This document shows, in pieces, positions 35,563-47,697 of a stretch of 64,000 nucleotides of DNA. This DNA comes from Branchipolynoe longqiensis. Its lineage: Eukaryota > Annelida > Polychaeta > Phyllodocida > Polynoidae. Position numbers and translations under genes: made by a program. The stretch's first letter is position 1. Every line of letters begins with the position of its first letter. The DNA lies in contig CM059187.1 in the NCBI GenBank assembly GCA_030323885.1, positions 125,782,025 to 125,846,024 on the forward strand. Direction: 5' to 3'. The notes under the pieces were generated by a model that was not told where the DNA came from, ran no database searches, and worked only from the letters and a program-made list of their open reading frames with translations.

Positions 35563-36013
35563 ACTAAAACTATTTGGGAGTGGCTATTCGTACGGGACCG
35601 TATCAATAGCCAGAGCCCTTATTAGTACGGCGGTAGTCACATGACTAGCTTTGATCCAATCATAAGTCTAGCTATGTGAGCATTTTTTTAGAATGCATTT
35701 GATCTCAATGGAAAATATACCAATGGAAAGAGTTTGAAGAGACCGTAAACATGGTAGTCATAAAATCTTTCTAATGTAAATATAAAGAAAGTTACATCGA
35801 TCTGAACTTGAAAAATATGCCTAATTATGGCCCCTTTGTTGTATAGTAAACCAACCAAAAGTTGTGACCCCAAAACAGCAGGACATAAGCAATGCCGAGG
35901 CGTGAATGCCAAGTAGCACAAGGCAGAGGTTACAGTGCCAGCAAAAGTTAAAGTGCTGCAGATCAAATATCTCCTTTGGGAATAGATCAAACTTCCTTAA
36001 AATTTCACATTTT

Positions 36014-36573
36014 AGCCGTGTTCACACACAAAACTTTAAGCCGAACTACATAAGGCAAACTAGATGAGGCGAAGTAGGCGTGAAAGTGTGTCGTGTCCAC
36101 ACATGCAGTACTTGGGGCGGTTTAAGGCGGAAATCGATATTTGCGCATGAGCAAGTCCATACTAACCAGTGCCAGTTTCGGTTAGTCAACGTCACCACGA
36201 GAGAGTGTGGGTTCAACCTAGATATGTATCGACTGAATCGTATTGTTTTGGAACGGTCAAAACTTCTGCTGGGCAGTGAAAACCTAAAAATAAATGATGA
36301 AAAAAATATCTGTGCACAGCTAGCAGTTTCATAGATCAAATTATATAATATGTGCTTTTGATCGACCGGAAAATCAACAAACTCAGGTCTCGACTGCGCA
36401 TGCGTGTGACGTGCTTAAGCCACCTCAAGTAAACCGCTACCGTCCACACAAGCAAGATGGGCCGACTTAAGCTAGTTCGCTTAATCTAGACCACCTAGCG
36501 ACGTGGTGTACTTGAGGCGAACGAGATGAATCGACTTAGCACTAATTCGATTCAGCGTCGCGTCCACACGGCC
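36014..36573. repeat. MITE with gccgtgt ends
   Basis: Left agccgtgttcacacac and inverted right ggccgtgtggacgcgac. Related motifs (actta.gc.ga.t; gtccacac) recur near both ends. Non-coding. It lies between DSCC1 and DEPTOR, next to the Harbinger remnant. Confidence 0.65.
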
Positions 36574-36577
36574 TCCT

Positions 36578-37318
36578 GTGTCTACAAGTGAGGCATACCA
36601 GCCTCAACCCCACCAGTGGACTCACCAGCCACCACCGGCATCACCATGGGCATCTCAGACACAGGAGTACATGCAGCGATATATGACGCAGCCTCACCCG
36701 CAGCCGCATCTTCAGCCTCAGCCACATCTTCAGCCTCCACCTCTGCCTCAACCTGTGTCCATAAAGCCGCTCCACATGCGTCAAGAGCTGGGCCCGCCTC
36801 AGCCTCAGTTGGTGCAACGGCCGTCTGTGGCGATGGCGCAGCCGCCTGACCAACCCCGGACACTCGGCATGGCGGGCCACACCAGGGCCTCTCCAGGACT
36901 CGTTGCCCGCCCAGGTGGTGCGGCCACTGTCGGTGTGGTCTGGCCGTCGACTTCCGGTGGCGGTGCCGTGGCGAGTTCCACTCCAACACTAGTCGCCCCC
37001 GCGACGGGAACTTTGTCGGAGTCGGCCAGCCCGACGTCCGACGGACTATTGAACTTGTCGGGAGTGTTGGGGGGTCTCCAACTTGGACCTCTTCCCCCTC
37101 CGTCAGCGACGATGTCACCAGGTGAGGGGCGGCTCGAGCGGGACGCACGACAAGTGATTATTTGTAGATGTCTATATGTAGTTATAGTTTGTATTTTTTG
37201 TAAAATGTTATGGTGTATTGTTTATCTTTGTATGTTTGTATGTACATATATATGTTTACAAATGTCTTGTATAAATAAATATATTGTAAACTATAATTAT
37301 TGTGTCCGCATTCAATAA
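36578..37318 (+). pseudogene. Pro/Gln-rich open frame, possible second ORF of a Harbinger element
   Basis: The open frame starts without an ATG at the edge of the MITE, so it is 5'-truncated. It encodes Q/P/H-rich repeats (QPHPQPHLQPQPHLQPPPLP), then S/T/G/A-rich sequence (STSGGGAVASSTPTLVAPAT). An unrelated AT-rich tail runs to TAA at 37318. Convergence with the Harbinger transposase at 37606-38052 suggests the second (Myb-like) gene of that element, but no Myb domain is present. Assignment is by context only. Confidence 0.35.
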
Positions 37319-37605
37319 TGGCATGCCATAATGTAATTGTTATAAATTAAAGTACAATTAAAGTAAAATTGAAAATATAGAATAATTATTATGAATATTA
37401 AGGACATAAGTCTCTGCCCTCTCTTCTCGCCCCCTCCCTCCCCCACACCCTCTCCCTCCCTCCCCTCCCCCTTTCTGTCTTTTCTCACCCTCTTTTTCCC
37501 TGTGTTCTTAGTATGTACGTGAAAACAGTGGTTATGCTTTCAAAAGTTTAATTAATTTAAAAAGAGCAAATTCATTACAAATACATTAACTAGATAACTT
37601 TAATT

Positions 37606-38052
37606 AGGGATCTTCACACACTATGAGCGACTGTGTGTTGTGAGGGACCCTCCACCCGAACTTCATGGACGAGTATTTGGTGCCAGATGCCAGGTGCCGC
37701 AGAGTAAGTGCCATCTTCAGTGCAGGCACGAGCGGCACTCGGAATGTGGTGCGTTTTTTTTCAATCCTCGGTCCCACTCATGCCACAATCTCGTCGAACA
37801 CCTGGGGAGGCATCCGCATGAAGTTCACAAACGATGCGGTGTCCTCGCTGCGGAGCTCGACCATTAGCTTGTCATACAACCCAAACTGTGGCCGCCTCCC
37901 AATCCAGGGTCCACTGTGCGCTGCCGCTGCCTCCTCCTTCTCCTCTGGAGACGGGCCGCCAGAAGAACCATGATGTCGAGACCTAGCTCATTCTGATAAA
38001 GGGCAATTCTGTGCCGATGCTGGAACTGTATTTGGAGTGCCTGGACATCCAT
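37606..38052 (-). pseudogene. PIF/Harbinger (HARBI1-like) transposase N-terminal part, broken
   Basis: From ATG 38052 an arginine-rich stretch leads, after a frameshift near 37905, into RRPQFGLYDKLMVELRSED, FVNFMRMPPQVFDEIV and KMALTLRHLASGTKYSSMKF. This is the typical start of HARBI1-family transposases. An in-frame TGA lies at 37778-37780. The sequence stops before the DDE catalytic domain, so it is a dead 5' fragment. Confidence 0.88.
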
Positions 38053-38089
38053 TCTGTCTGAGCAGCAGAGCAGGACTGATAGAAGAAGC

Positions 38090-38464
38090 CTTGCGTCGCC
38101 TTTATATACCGAGACCATATGCCGGGCATACGCTTTGTATACGCTAGGAGTATGCTCAAATACGTTACACGTAGGCTAGGCATATGCTACATCCGCTAGA
38201 GATACGCTGAAGGCGTGGTTTCAGCGTACGCCTAACCTATGCCGGCGTACCCCTAACCTATGCCGGCATATGCATAGCGTACGTCTAGTGTATGAGAAAT
38301 ACGCTGCCATATGCTGAAAATTTTGAGCATCCACACACATTTTTGGACGGACCCGCGTAAGACGGCGTATGCCCAACCTATGCGTAGCATATGATGGGGT
38401 ATCGGTCGAAAACCGCATACGCCGGCATACGCTTACGCCATACGCCATAGTGTGACAGCCCCAT
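38090..38464. repeat. terminal region of the Harbinger element
   Basis: On the minus strand the end reads ggggctgtcacactatggcg. Inside are many variants of gcatacgcc/ggcgtatgc and a tandem cctaacctatgccggcgtac unit. Such subterminal repeats suit transposase-binding sites. Confidence 0.65.
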
Positions 38465-39093
38465 AAGACTAGTCTAGGACTAGGGTTCACCCCTGTATTC
38501 TGTAATGACTAATGTAGTAATGACTAATGTTGCAGTGTAGGCTGTACTGTAACTTGTAAGTACGGGGTGAGAATAAAGTTTCGGCTGTGTTATTCAATGT
38601 GTCTATTAATTATATGAGAGCGTTCTAATCCTGAAAGAATGACGCATACCTTATTAATTCTAGATCCATTCCTTCCATGGTGCTATGTCATGCAGTCATG
38701 CACTTGACCAAAACACCACCAAAGAACTTTTCTCGTCTAAATTTGGCGCCCGGAAATTGTCATTTTGTAAACAGCGCGCGATCATCAAAATAGTTCCTTT
38801 TCTTAAATAACAAATTATCTCAATATGTTATAGGCGGAATATGTTAGCTAATTTATGCTTGACATTCAGTTAGGATCTTGCATTTACTTAGTTTTAAAAA
38901 TAACATTAGGGAATAATTTCCATAATATATTTGTCTGTTTACTGATGTTGCGCGCAACGAAGGAACAGCCGATCTGGCTCCCTAGTCTCCTTTGACATGT
39001 TTTAACCAGTCTAACCCATGGAGAGGGCATGGTACCAGCACAAAATTAAGTCGGCCACGCATTGCTCTCCAAGCTGATGTCTCAGAAAGAGTT
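38465..39093. promoter_or_regulatory. upstream region of DEPTOR
   Basis: Non-coding DNA between the Harbinger end and the DEPTOR start codon. It should include the promoter and 5' UTR. I see no TATA box I would trust. Confidence 0.35.
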
Positions 39094-39173
39094 ATGATGG
39101 AGGCGAATCAGAGTAGGCGACTAAGAAACCAGACAAACATTGGAGATATTTTATTAGTAGGGGAGCAACTACG
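39094..39173 (+). CDS. DEPTOR: DEPTOR exon 1 (start codon)
   Basis: DEPTOR binds mTOR in both mTOR complexes and inhibits it. Tandem ATGs lie at 39094 and 39097. The second has A at -3 and G at +4, so it is the better start. The exon encodes a short variable leader and then ILLVGEQLR, matching the VTGEQLR that precedes the first DEP domain of vertebrate DEPTOR. It ends ACG/gtaagt in phase 2. The next exon opens with G, restoring the arginine of GEQLR. The upstream frame is open but has no ATG. Confidence 0.85.
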
Positions 39174-39179
39174 GTAAGT

Positions 39180-40561
39180 TTGTTATTAATACGAGAATCT
39201 ATACGTGTTGCACTCATGGATTCTCTTAATTTAATGAACATTTGATTTACCATATTTGTATATGGACCAAAAACATGTTATGCACATCGATTCCCAAACT
39301 GCACTGACCAGTCTGATGACGATCCATTTAAACGTTCCTAAATAACACGTGCTCCTACTAGTAGACCTAGTTTTTAGTAGTTAGTATTATGATTATGGAT
39401 GTTGGGTTTGTAATAGCGTGGATTCTTTTACGATGTTATTTCAAACCTCTTCATACCCCATATGGATACAAAAAGAACCTGCATTTTCCATAAAGGCGAA
39501 AACAAAAATATTTGAGATTTGTGATGAAGTCCAAAAGACCACTGTTTTCTAGATGTCTAAACTCAAAGCATGTCTGTTTATGAGTTGTAATGTACCTTTT
39601 GTACTGGTAAAAAAAAGGTGGTTGAATATTTTATCTTTCGCCTGTGCTTGGGAAGGGTGCGAAATTAATAGTTGCTTTGACATTTAATGTTAGTTTGATC
39701 GATCTACAGGTTCAGTGATTAGCCTTTACTTTAGTTTAGGTAGAGACCTGCAGAAAAATTTTAAATAGCAGATAGCTCTACACAACAAATATATTCTGTT
39801 AAAATACATAAAACTAGGTTCCCTACAACAATTTTCAAATTACTCCAAACATTCAAATTATAATTTCAATGGATACTCGAATGAATCAAAAGCAATATGC
39901 TTTTTGAATTTTTAAGATATTCCAAAAATTGAGTGAGATATCATATGTGCATTTGAAGGTTGTTAACTTTCAGATCTTTTGTATTAGCTAATGCACTAGA
40001 GAAGTGCCTTATTAAGTAGGTATGTGGACATCCCCACGATTAGTCGTTGCGATTTTGTTCCAGAATGCTGTGATCATTTAAATTTTGCTGCAGTCTAAGT
40101 GTTCAAATCAGTTCAAATTCATTATGGACGGAATACAAAATATATATAGACGTAATTATATGTCTTTTCTCAGTTTCTACCAAATATTATCACAATCTGA
40201 TCTGTCGAAAGCTGTTAATTTTGATTCGGAGTGTGGGAATGTGCACCTTGACTGTAGGGGGTTTCAACATACTTAATAGGGAAGTCAGCAAGCCAATTTA
40301 AAGCAAGTCAGATACATTGTAAATTTTGATTAACCTTTATTTCATATCCAGTCTCTGTCAATGTCAAAAAGATTTACATAAATCTTGTAAATATCATCTA
40401 AATTAAGGAAGTTCTGGCATATTTTGTGTTTCTTCGAGATTAATTATCAATTAATTAGTTATTAAATAATTAATAATACAAAATCAGGCTTTGATGCAGT
40501 CTTAAAAATAAAATGGACCTTTTCTTCTATTTAATCTATTACAAAAATCATGTGAATATCA
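39180..40561. other. DEPTOR intron 1, no features seen
   Basis: AT-rich unique DNA. Short open frames only, without recognisable domains. Confidence 0.5.
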
Positions 40562-40960
40562 TGCAGGGATGAAAGATTTCCGGGATTTTTCCTGTAGCTA
40601 CAAGTGTATACTAAGACGTTGCGCCTGTCCTGATCTGACCTTAGATGTTGCCAGGATGTAAAACTCCAACAACCAACCAACCAATACGTTATTTCACCCT
40701 GCAACACCATCAGTGTATACTACTAATGCCTTCAAACGCCACAGCAGAGTCATCGTATACCGATAAGTGGTGCAAACGCCGCAGCACTATCAGCGTATAC
40801 CAATGTGTGGTGCAAACGCCGCAGGTCTATCAGCGTATACCAATATGTATGAAATCCGACTTCCAGGAATTTTCAGCGATTCCCTGACAATGCTAAGCCT
40901 ATGGGAGAATATCAGCATTTCCGCTTTTTTCCCCGGAGACCACTTTCATCACTGATCATG
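40562..40960 (+). repeat. dispersed repeat R, copy 2, with a SINE-2 tail inside
   Basis: Inverted counterpart of 23790-24115. It has units around cagcactatcagcgtatacc (three copies, ~45 bp) and ends with ccccggagaccactttcatc. A SINE-2 tail (40626-40683) interrupts the left part. Confidence 0.7.
40626..40683 (+). repeat. SINE-2 tail-only copy
   Basis: Matches the last ~55 bases of SINE-2 almost exactly, including aactccaacaaccaaccaac. Confidence 0.8.
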
Positions 40961-41229
40961 AAAACTAATGAAGTTATACACTTTTTTCATTCAGTTTGCA
41001 TTGTTTAGGATCACACCCATTCCCTTTCAGTTTAATTACATGACAAAAAAACATGAGATTTTAAAGAAATACAAATTCATAACTTTCTTAATATTAGACC
41101 AATATGCATGACCTTGGTTTCATTTAATATCATATTTGTTGCTCTTTACAATGGTATGAGTTTCATTTCTATACAGTAAACCTTATTTTTTTGTCACATA
41201 CCTATATTAAGGACTGTTAAAAACTTAAA

Positions 41230-41715
41230 TAGACTAATTATAACATTTATTTGTAGTTTCTTTATTAATGGTCAGATCCTTATCAAACATCACCCTAGCT
41301 TATCAAAACAGTTTTTTTTTAAATGAGATCACAGGAAAATGTAAGTTTCCATGGCAGCCGTAATACAATCACTCCTACCTATAATATGAGTCAACTGTAG
41401 CTCTAAAAAAAAGAAAAAGTCAGAACTCAGATCCTGATGAAATTTCACATCAAGGTTCTTCTTGGTATGGCAGATCACAGAAAAATGTAGGTTTCCATGG
41501 CAACTGTAATACAATCATGCCCACCTACAATATGATGACTGCAGTTTCTTTATTAATGGTTTGATCCTGATCAAACTTGATACCACGGTCGTTCTTGCTA
41601 TGGGAAATCATCTCAGCTTATCAAAACTGATATAAAAATATTAGATCACAGAAAAATATGGGTTTCCATGGCAACCATTATACAAAACCGGCTGACACCT
41701 ACAATACTCTGCAAG
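41230..41715 (+). repeat. ~145-175-bp tandem repeat carrying RFX X-box-like motifs
   Basis: Three units contain agatcacaggaaaatg or close variants, followed by gtttccatggcaac. Copies of the latter lie at 41345-41358 (one mismatch), 41491-41504 and 41662-41675 (both exact). GTTNCCATGGNAAC is the RFX X-box consensus. It lies in DEPTOR intron 1. Non-coding. Confidence 0.7.
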
Positions 41716-42531
41716 ATTGTAGACTTGTGGTTCCAGTTGTAGTCATTGTATGACCATTTTTAGGAAGAAAAAATGCTAAAGATTTACATTCTAATAGTTA
41801 ACATGGCCATTCCTGGCAGTCTTACCTATGAATTTTGCATCTAAGGACTTGAATAGTTTAGTAAAATGCCTTTCAAACATTGTATAACAGTGAAAATAGT
41901 CTATCATTGCTGAAATCTTTGGCCCTTCAAAAATGGATGTAACAATAAAGGTACTGCGCATGAGTCTCGGGTGGGGTGTCTTTTCCTGACTCTAGTCTGC
42001 CTGAGATGAAGTCGCAAAAAGTTGTACAATTTTATTGGTCAGGCGATAGTGGCGCCCCCGGCGGATTGTAGGGTACCTAATCAAACCCTTTAATTTAATA
42101 TATAGATGGACTTTATAGGCCTAGCAGAAGCAAAGTTATTACAGTTTATGTATCAGAAATACAGGCTAATTTTCTCACAGTTACTCTATTGGTTTTCAGT
42201 TGCAGATTTTTGACTGTGGTAAAATAGTAAATAAACAACACAAATTATTAATGAAAAGTCCCAAAGTTATATAGAAAAACTGTCTTTTAGATGTATGTGC
42301 ACTATCGCACCAGATAAATAACTGACAATTATTAGTTATGAATACACAAAACACGGCAAACACTGCCGTACGTCTAAACTGGCAGGCTATGAATATTGCT
42401 CACATACGTGTAGACACAGAGGCTAAGGATACGTAAGGAACTAGAGCACATGCGCAACCACTGCCGTATCTAGACCTGCAGGCTACGAATATGGCTTACG
42501 TACGCATAGTCACTGCCTTTTATAATACCAG

Positions 42532-42580
42532 CCGTCCTGATATGACCTTAGATGTTGCTAGATCGTAAAACAACAACAAA
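42532..42580 (+). repeat. SINE-2 tail-only copy
   Basis: gtcctgatatgaccttagat, then gttgctagatcgtaaaacaa. No head. Confidence 0.7.
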
Positions 42581-42692
42581 CTTGTAATACCAGTATTGGT
42601 GGTTTTAACAAATTAATAAGTAGTGGAAAACATTTTGAGAACAGGATTTAATTTAGGCGGTGGCTACGCATACTTGAGACATAGCGTAGGCT

Positions 42693-42996
42693 GGGCCGTG
42701 TTCAGGGTCTGTCTCGGAGGCGCCTCGGAGATGGCCATGACGTCACGCTAGTCTGAACTGCAAAGGCAGTGTTTTGTCTTGAAAATGGCTGCCCCCATAG
42801 GCGGTGGCCATTTGCAATGGAAAAGCTGCACTGTGATTGGCTGAAACCACTGAATATCACGGCCATTTTCGACGCGCTTTTCATCTCCAGTCTGAAAAGG
42901 GAGACGTCGCCAAGACGGACCCTGAACGCAAATAGGCCAAAAAGCATCGCCGAGACGTCTCCGCGGCACCTCCGAGATGGACCCTGAACGCAGCCC
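42693..42996. repeat. MITE, 304 bp, gggccgtgttcaggg ends
   Basis: Left gggccgtgttcagggtc and inverted right gggctgcgttcagggtc. Inner TIR parts (ctcggag.cgcc) also match. Its interior is GC-rich (aatggctgcc) and non-coding. It is followed without a gap by the next element. Confidence 0.75.
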
Positions 42997-44031
42997 AGGG
43001 CCCGTATGCATGGAGCGGTGCTAGCGACACAAAACGCGTTTATGGTGGGATTTCTGGTTTAGCGCAGAAAAGTTGGTATGCATGGAGCAGTGTTAGGCCT
43101 AACACCGCACGTTTAAAGTCGAAGAATGTAAACCTGCCCCCTAGCAGGTTTACAGCGGTGTTAGTGTTAGGTTAGTGTCAGGATGGACACCAAACTATTA
43201 AATGCTATCATATTTAACAGAATTACATATGCAATAAGTGAAATTTAAGCAAATTAACCCTAAAAACGAAGCGATATTAACGCAGCAGCCGCATTGGCGG
43301 CGATATTACTAGTTATATTTTCGAATCGACGAACGTAAAGTAAACAAATCGCCGCCGCCGCCAGTACGGAAAGCTATGTCCACGCCGTCGCCGCCGAATC
43401 GGCGGGAATTTCTTACGCCCAAATCTATTAAATGCTGTCATATTTAACAGAATTACATACGCAATAAGTGAAATTTTATTAAATTAACCCTAAAATCGAA
43501 GCGAGATTAACGCCGCCGCCGCAATGGCGGCAATATTAATATTTTCGAATCAATGAATATAAAGTAAACAAATCGCCGCCGCCGAATCGGCGGCTATATA
43601 TTAGGCCCAAATCTATTCAATGCTATCATATTTAACAGAGTTACATAGTCAAATAGTGAAATTTCATTAAATTAACCCTAAATTCGAAGCAATATTAACG
43701 TAGCAGCTACATCGGTGGCGTTATTCGTATTGTCGAATCGATGAATGTCAACTAAACAAATAGCATTGCTCGCCGGCAACAGGCTCACCACTAAGAAGGC
43801 TGCTGGTTCCTGACCGCCGATATTGTGAAATAGCGGCGCTCGCCGGCTACAGGCGCAGAGGGATTTACATAATGAATAAATTAATTCACATATAGGTAAC
43901 ACTCACCGTTTAGGCGCCCATGCATATGGCTTGACATAGTTCTCGACGACGCTGATAAACGGTGATAGCTACCCAGTGTTAGAAGGATAACACCACAGGC
44001 CGCTAACACTGCTCCATGCATATGGCCCCTG
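42996..44031. mobile_element. hAT-like TIR element carrying three satellite monomers
   Basis: Left cagggcccgtatgcatggag and inverted right caggggccatatgcatggag, with gcggtgctagcg-like continuation. The interior holds three tandem units (starts near 43197, 43428, 43615). Each contains tcatatttaacagaattaca, gaagcgatattaacg and, in two, runs of gccgcc. CAGGG ends suit hAT. I found no 8-bp target duplication. No transposase. The monomer is also in 21935-22284 and 22952-23505. Confidence 0.75.
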
Positions 44032-44345
44032 GTGGTCTAAACATATGTCACTGCGCATGCGCCGTATTTTCGGCTGTATCTTTAGTGGCCGAGGTTACGC
44101 GCATGTGAACCATGCGCGTAAGCATGGCGGTTTGAATGTAGGGCACTGCACATTAACAGTAAATAACACACACATTCTCTATCAGCTCCCCCACCCCATA
44201 CACCTAATGTATGTATGCGCATTCTTTCACTAATGAGTGGAAAATCACAACAAACTGTACCAATGGTGAATTGGAGTTAAAAACAATTTTGTTGATTAAT
44301 TGGCCGATAGAAATTTGGTATTGTTTACCCAACAGCTGGGGAAAA

Positions 44346-44403
44346 CTTTGTTTGCTTGTTGTTATTTTATGTCCTAGCAACATCTAAGCTCATATCAGGA
44401 CGG
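44346..44403 (-). repeat. SINE-2 tail-only copy
   Basis: The minus strand reads cctgatatgagcttagatgt, then tgctaggacataaaataaca. No head. Confidence 0.75.
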
Positions 44404-44869
44404 GCAAAATGGGTTCCGAGTGAAGGAAATTTGTCTTGTATCGATGCGCATATTCTCACAAAACACATGCGCACACATTCTCATGTATGTTTAGACAGCC
44501 AGGCTACTCGTACGGCTCACATACGAGTAGACACTATGATTAATTTAACATGGCATGAACTCAGTAATGTAAGTCATTGGATGCAGAAATTTAACTGCAA
44601 TCCAAATTTATCTCGAGATGGGCAATGATATTTAAACTATTTCTTTTCTAGCAAGATTCGATTGCTTACCAGCTAATGAGGTGGTAGACAAGCACAGCAT
44701 CCTAATATTGAGGGAGATATCATCGTCCTGCGTTATCACAGGCTATCGCAAAGCGAGCATGACCTGAGACTATCTTTTAAAGTAATATTTAAAGAATGTA
44801 CTATTTATTGTTTGTTTCCAGATCATTTACTTATGTTTTTAATCAAGCGATGGAAGCGTGAGTTATAAT
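44404..44869. other. intron DNA, no feature seen
   Basis: Unique-looking sequence in DEPTOR intron 1. Confidence 0.4.
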
Positions 44870-46414
44870 AGGTACCCCAAACCCAGGCTGATTACTTGTT
44901 GAATATGCCAAATTCTATCAAAAAATGCTTCACTTCAACACCTTGCCAAAACAAACCACAAAGGACTTTTACAAATGTATTACAGCAGAAACAACATTTG
45001 TTCTCTTACCTTTAACCTGGTCTTGGATTCATTTTATTATTCAAATAAATAAGCCTGATATAGCTAAATATAAACTACCACCAACTCCCATTTTTCACTC
45101 TCAAACCATGTAATTTCCCAGGTGGAGATGTGTCATGGTATCCCTAGTAGAATTAGCTAGTGTACATCCAATTTGTGCAACAACGCCATTTGTTGATCAA
45201 AGTACCCAGGAAAAGGGTACTAATACCCCTAGATAGGTGAGATTCCGAGCTTTCCATTCATATAAAACTCTATATGTTTTAATTTTAGAGAAAATGCAAA
45301 AGAAATGATTGAAATTTGAAGTTACAAAAATTTCCATTTTAAGTGCTTTTTTCTACTGAAAATATAATTTAAAAACCATTAATAGTTGGTATTGAATTAA
45401 AGAGAATTTAATTTCCTGTCCAATCATAATTATCAGCGCTCATGCGAACCTATGGCGCTCATGCGCACGGCGATTTAATGACTAAAAATGGGTTTTTTTT
45501 GTTTTTTTTAAAAACTTTTTTTTTTTTAATTTGTTTTAAAATTTGTTTTTGGATACATTATTAGTTTAAGCAGGAGAACTGGTCTTCCTCATTTCCACTG
45601 CTCATTTCCTTAGTTTTAATTTTGGGAGCTATAATTTTTTTCAAACTCAACATTTTTCATAATTTTGGTAAAATGTGCATTCTTTCTCCTCACTTATAAA
45701 ATATTTAACTGTTTTGTAATGTATGTTGTTGTGGATGTATTGAAGTATCTGATAAAGATGAATAGCACCTGAAAATTTCATCCAATTCCATTGTACAGTT
45801 TTTGTTCTGTGATTTTTCAAACTTTTCCAAAAAGCCAGTTTTTCACCAAATTTTATCACCTGCCAAAACTGGCTCTCGGGTGTTTTCAGCCTATTTATTT
45901 TAATTGTTCCCCATGGTTTGGGGCCTTGAAAAAAAATAGAGTTACTAGCACTACCCCATAGGCCCGGGATAATTAGAAAAGAATCAATTTGGGTGGCAAT
46001 TTTTACCACCAGCGCACTCGAAAAAGTGCTCTGGGGCCTAATTTCACAAATGGTGAATTCAAGGAAAATGCTATTTTTACCAAGTTTGAAGGTCTATATT
46101 TTTTAAACTAGCCACCCCATGCACCTGTAACTGTATAGACACTGTGTACAGACCAGGGACTCTTAGCCTCTGCCTTGTGGAGCAAGCTGGGTGATCCCTT
46201 TAAATTTTGGAGACCATCAAAAATGCTATCTTTTAGACTTTGCAGCGTGACCGATTTCAAGTAGGGTTAGTAAAATTTAAAAAGGCTGTATTTGCCTTAA
46301 TACTTGACCGATTTTGACAAATGAAGTATCATTGTATTTCGAATTGCATATACTAACAGATGGAATCATTGATATCAAACTCCGAACTCATACAAAATTT
46401 CACTTGGGATACCT
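44870..46414. mobile_element. AGGTAYCCC-ended element, 1.5-kb copy
   Basis: Starts aggtaccccaaacccaggct and ends acttgggatacct, so its ends are short inverted repeats (aggtaYccca). The first ~740 bases are repeated at 47698-48470 and the later part at 49200-49784. A minus frame of ~120 codons (45647-46009) has no recognisable domain. Non-autonomous, superfamily unknown. Confidence 0.65.
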
Positions 46415-47067
46415 AGTTATAAGGCATATACCGGGTGGTGGTAATTTCAGCCCGTGTTCAGAGCATATATATATGTGAATGAATTAATGATACAATAAAG
46501 TGAACAAGTGAAAATAGAAAGTGGATTAAAATTATAGAGACATTTGATATGAAAGCATTGGGGAATACAGTGCTTTATCTCGTATATATATATCGGTTTA
46601 TGTTGTAGATATTCTTCACAAAATATATGTAGACATCCAGTTCTGGAGTAATCAAATCTTCAATATGACTATGAGAGTGGCAAATCAGAGTAGTAGTACT
46701 TTAGTATGGTTTGCAAGCCCAGGAGTGCCAGTCCGCTGTCTCCGGCTCTTTAAAAAAAAAAAAAAAAGATGGGGGTGGGGGCCAGCTTCTTTATAAAATT
46801 TAAAAAAAAGAGTTTAACCAACAAAACCCATGGGATCATTCGGCAGATATGATTTAGATTCACTAGCCTATTACAGGTTTAATATTTACCACATTACTAA
46901 GCACCATATCCAGGGTGTTCGAAATTGAGCAGAGTTCGCACACAATGATACATCCCATACAATCTGTCTAAACTCAAACACAAATGGTTATTCTAGCAGT
47001 GTCGAGTCTATCATCACAAACTCCATTTTAACTACAGTAGGCCTAGTGATGACTTCAAGGAGCCTAG
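46415..47067. other. intron DNA, no gene; A-run at 46753
   Basis: AT-rich with a poly-A run of about 15 at 46753. Nothing else visible. Confidence 0.4.
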
Positions 47068-47355
47068 GTGGTATAATGGTCAGCACACTATCGCGGAATG
47101 CAAGAGATGTGAGTTCGATTCCAACTCTAGACGAAATATTTCTCACTTTCATCACCTCTGCGACCATTCTGATGGGGAAAAGGTAGACTTCATTCCGCCC
47201 CTTGTATGACTACTTCATAGTTCAACATAACAAGGTGGGGTCGACGAGACCAAGTGGTCCTTAGCTGCTGCCACATTGGTCATTCGTGGCTTACACACTT
47301 TCCTGCTTGCTCAAGGGGGACCCTCATCCAGAATGTATTAGATGTCAGTCCCCAC
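47068..47355 (+). repeat. SINE-4, tRNA-derived
   Basis: A-box-like taggtggtataatggtcagc and B-box-like gagttcgattcc are ~30 bases apart. A body of ~210 bases follows. No intact tRNA fold. Single copy here. Confidence 0.7.
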
Positions 47356-47697
47356 TGACACTCAAACGCGTATTATTGAACTGTGTTGATTTTATGATCT
47401 TGCACCAACAATTTTACAAAGCAAACAGTATGCATGATCTGTTTACTAATGTAAAGCAATAAGAAATGTTAGCTTTCTTGAGGACAGCAGTACTACCACC
47501 TCATATAGTTTATTAAATCAATTTATACCAATTTACTAAGAATAACCTTTACCTGGAATTGTATTTTCCTTGGACACAATTTTTATAATTGTGTGCTTTT
47601 TTATCTTCATAAGTGTCTTTTGACACATTTGATTGTATGCTTTTCCACTCTGTATACGAGTGATGGTTAAACGACAATGAATAAAATACATGTTAAT

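Noticed and set aside
34656..38464. single 3.8-kb Harbinger element bounded by the two ctgtcacac ends
   Set aside because: It would enclose the DSCC1 5' region, and the left end matches the 28204 MITE better. More likely separate elements.
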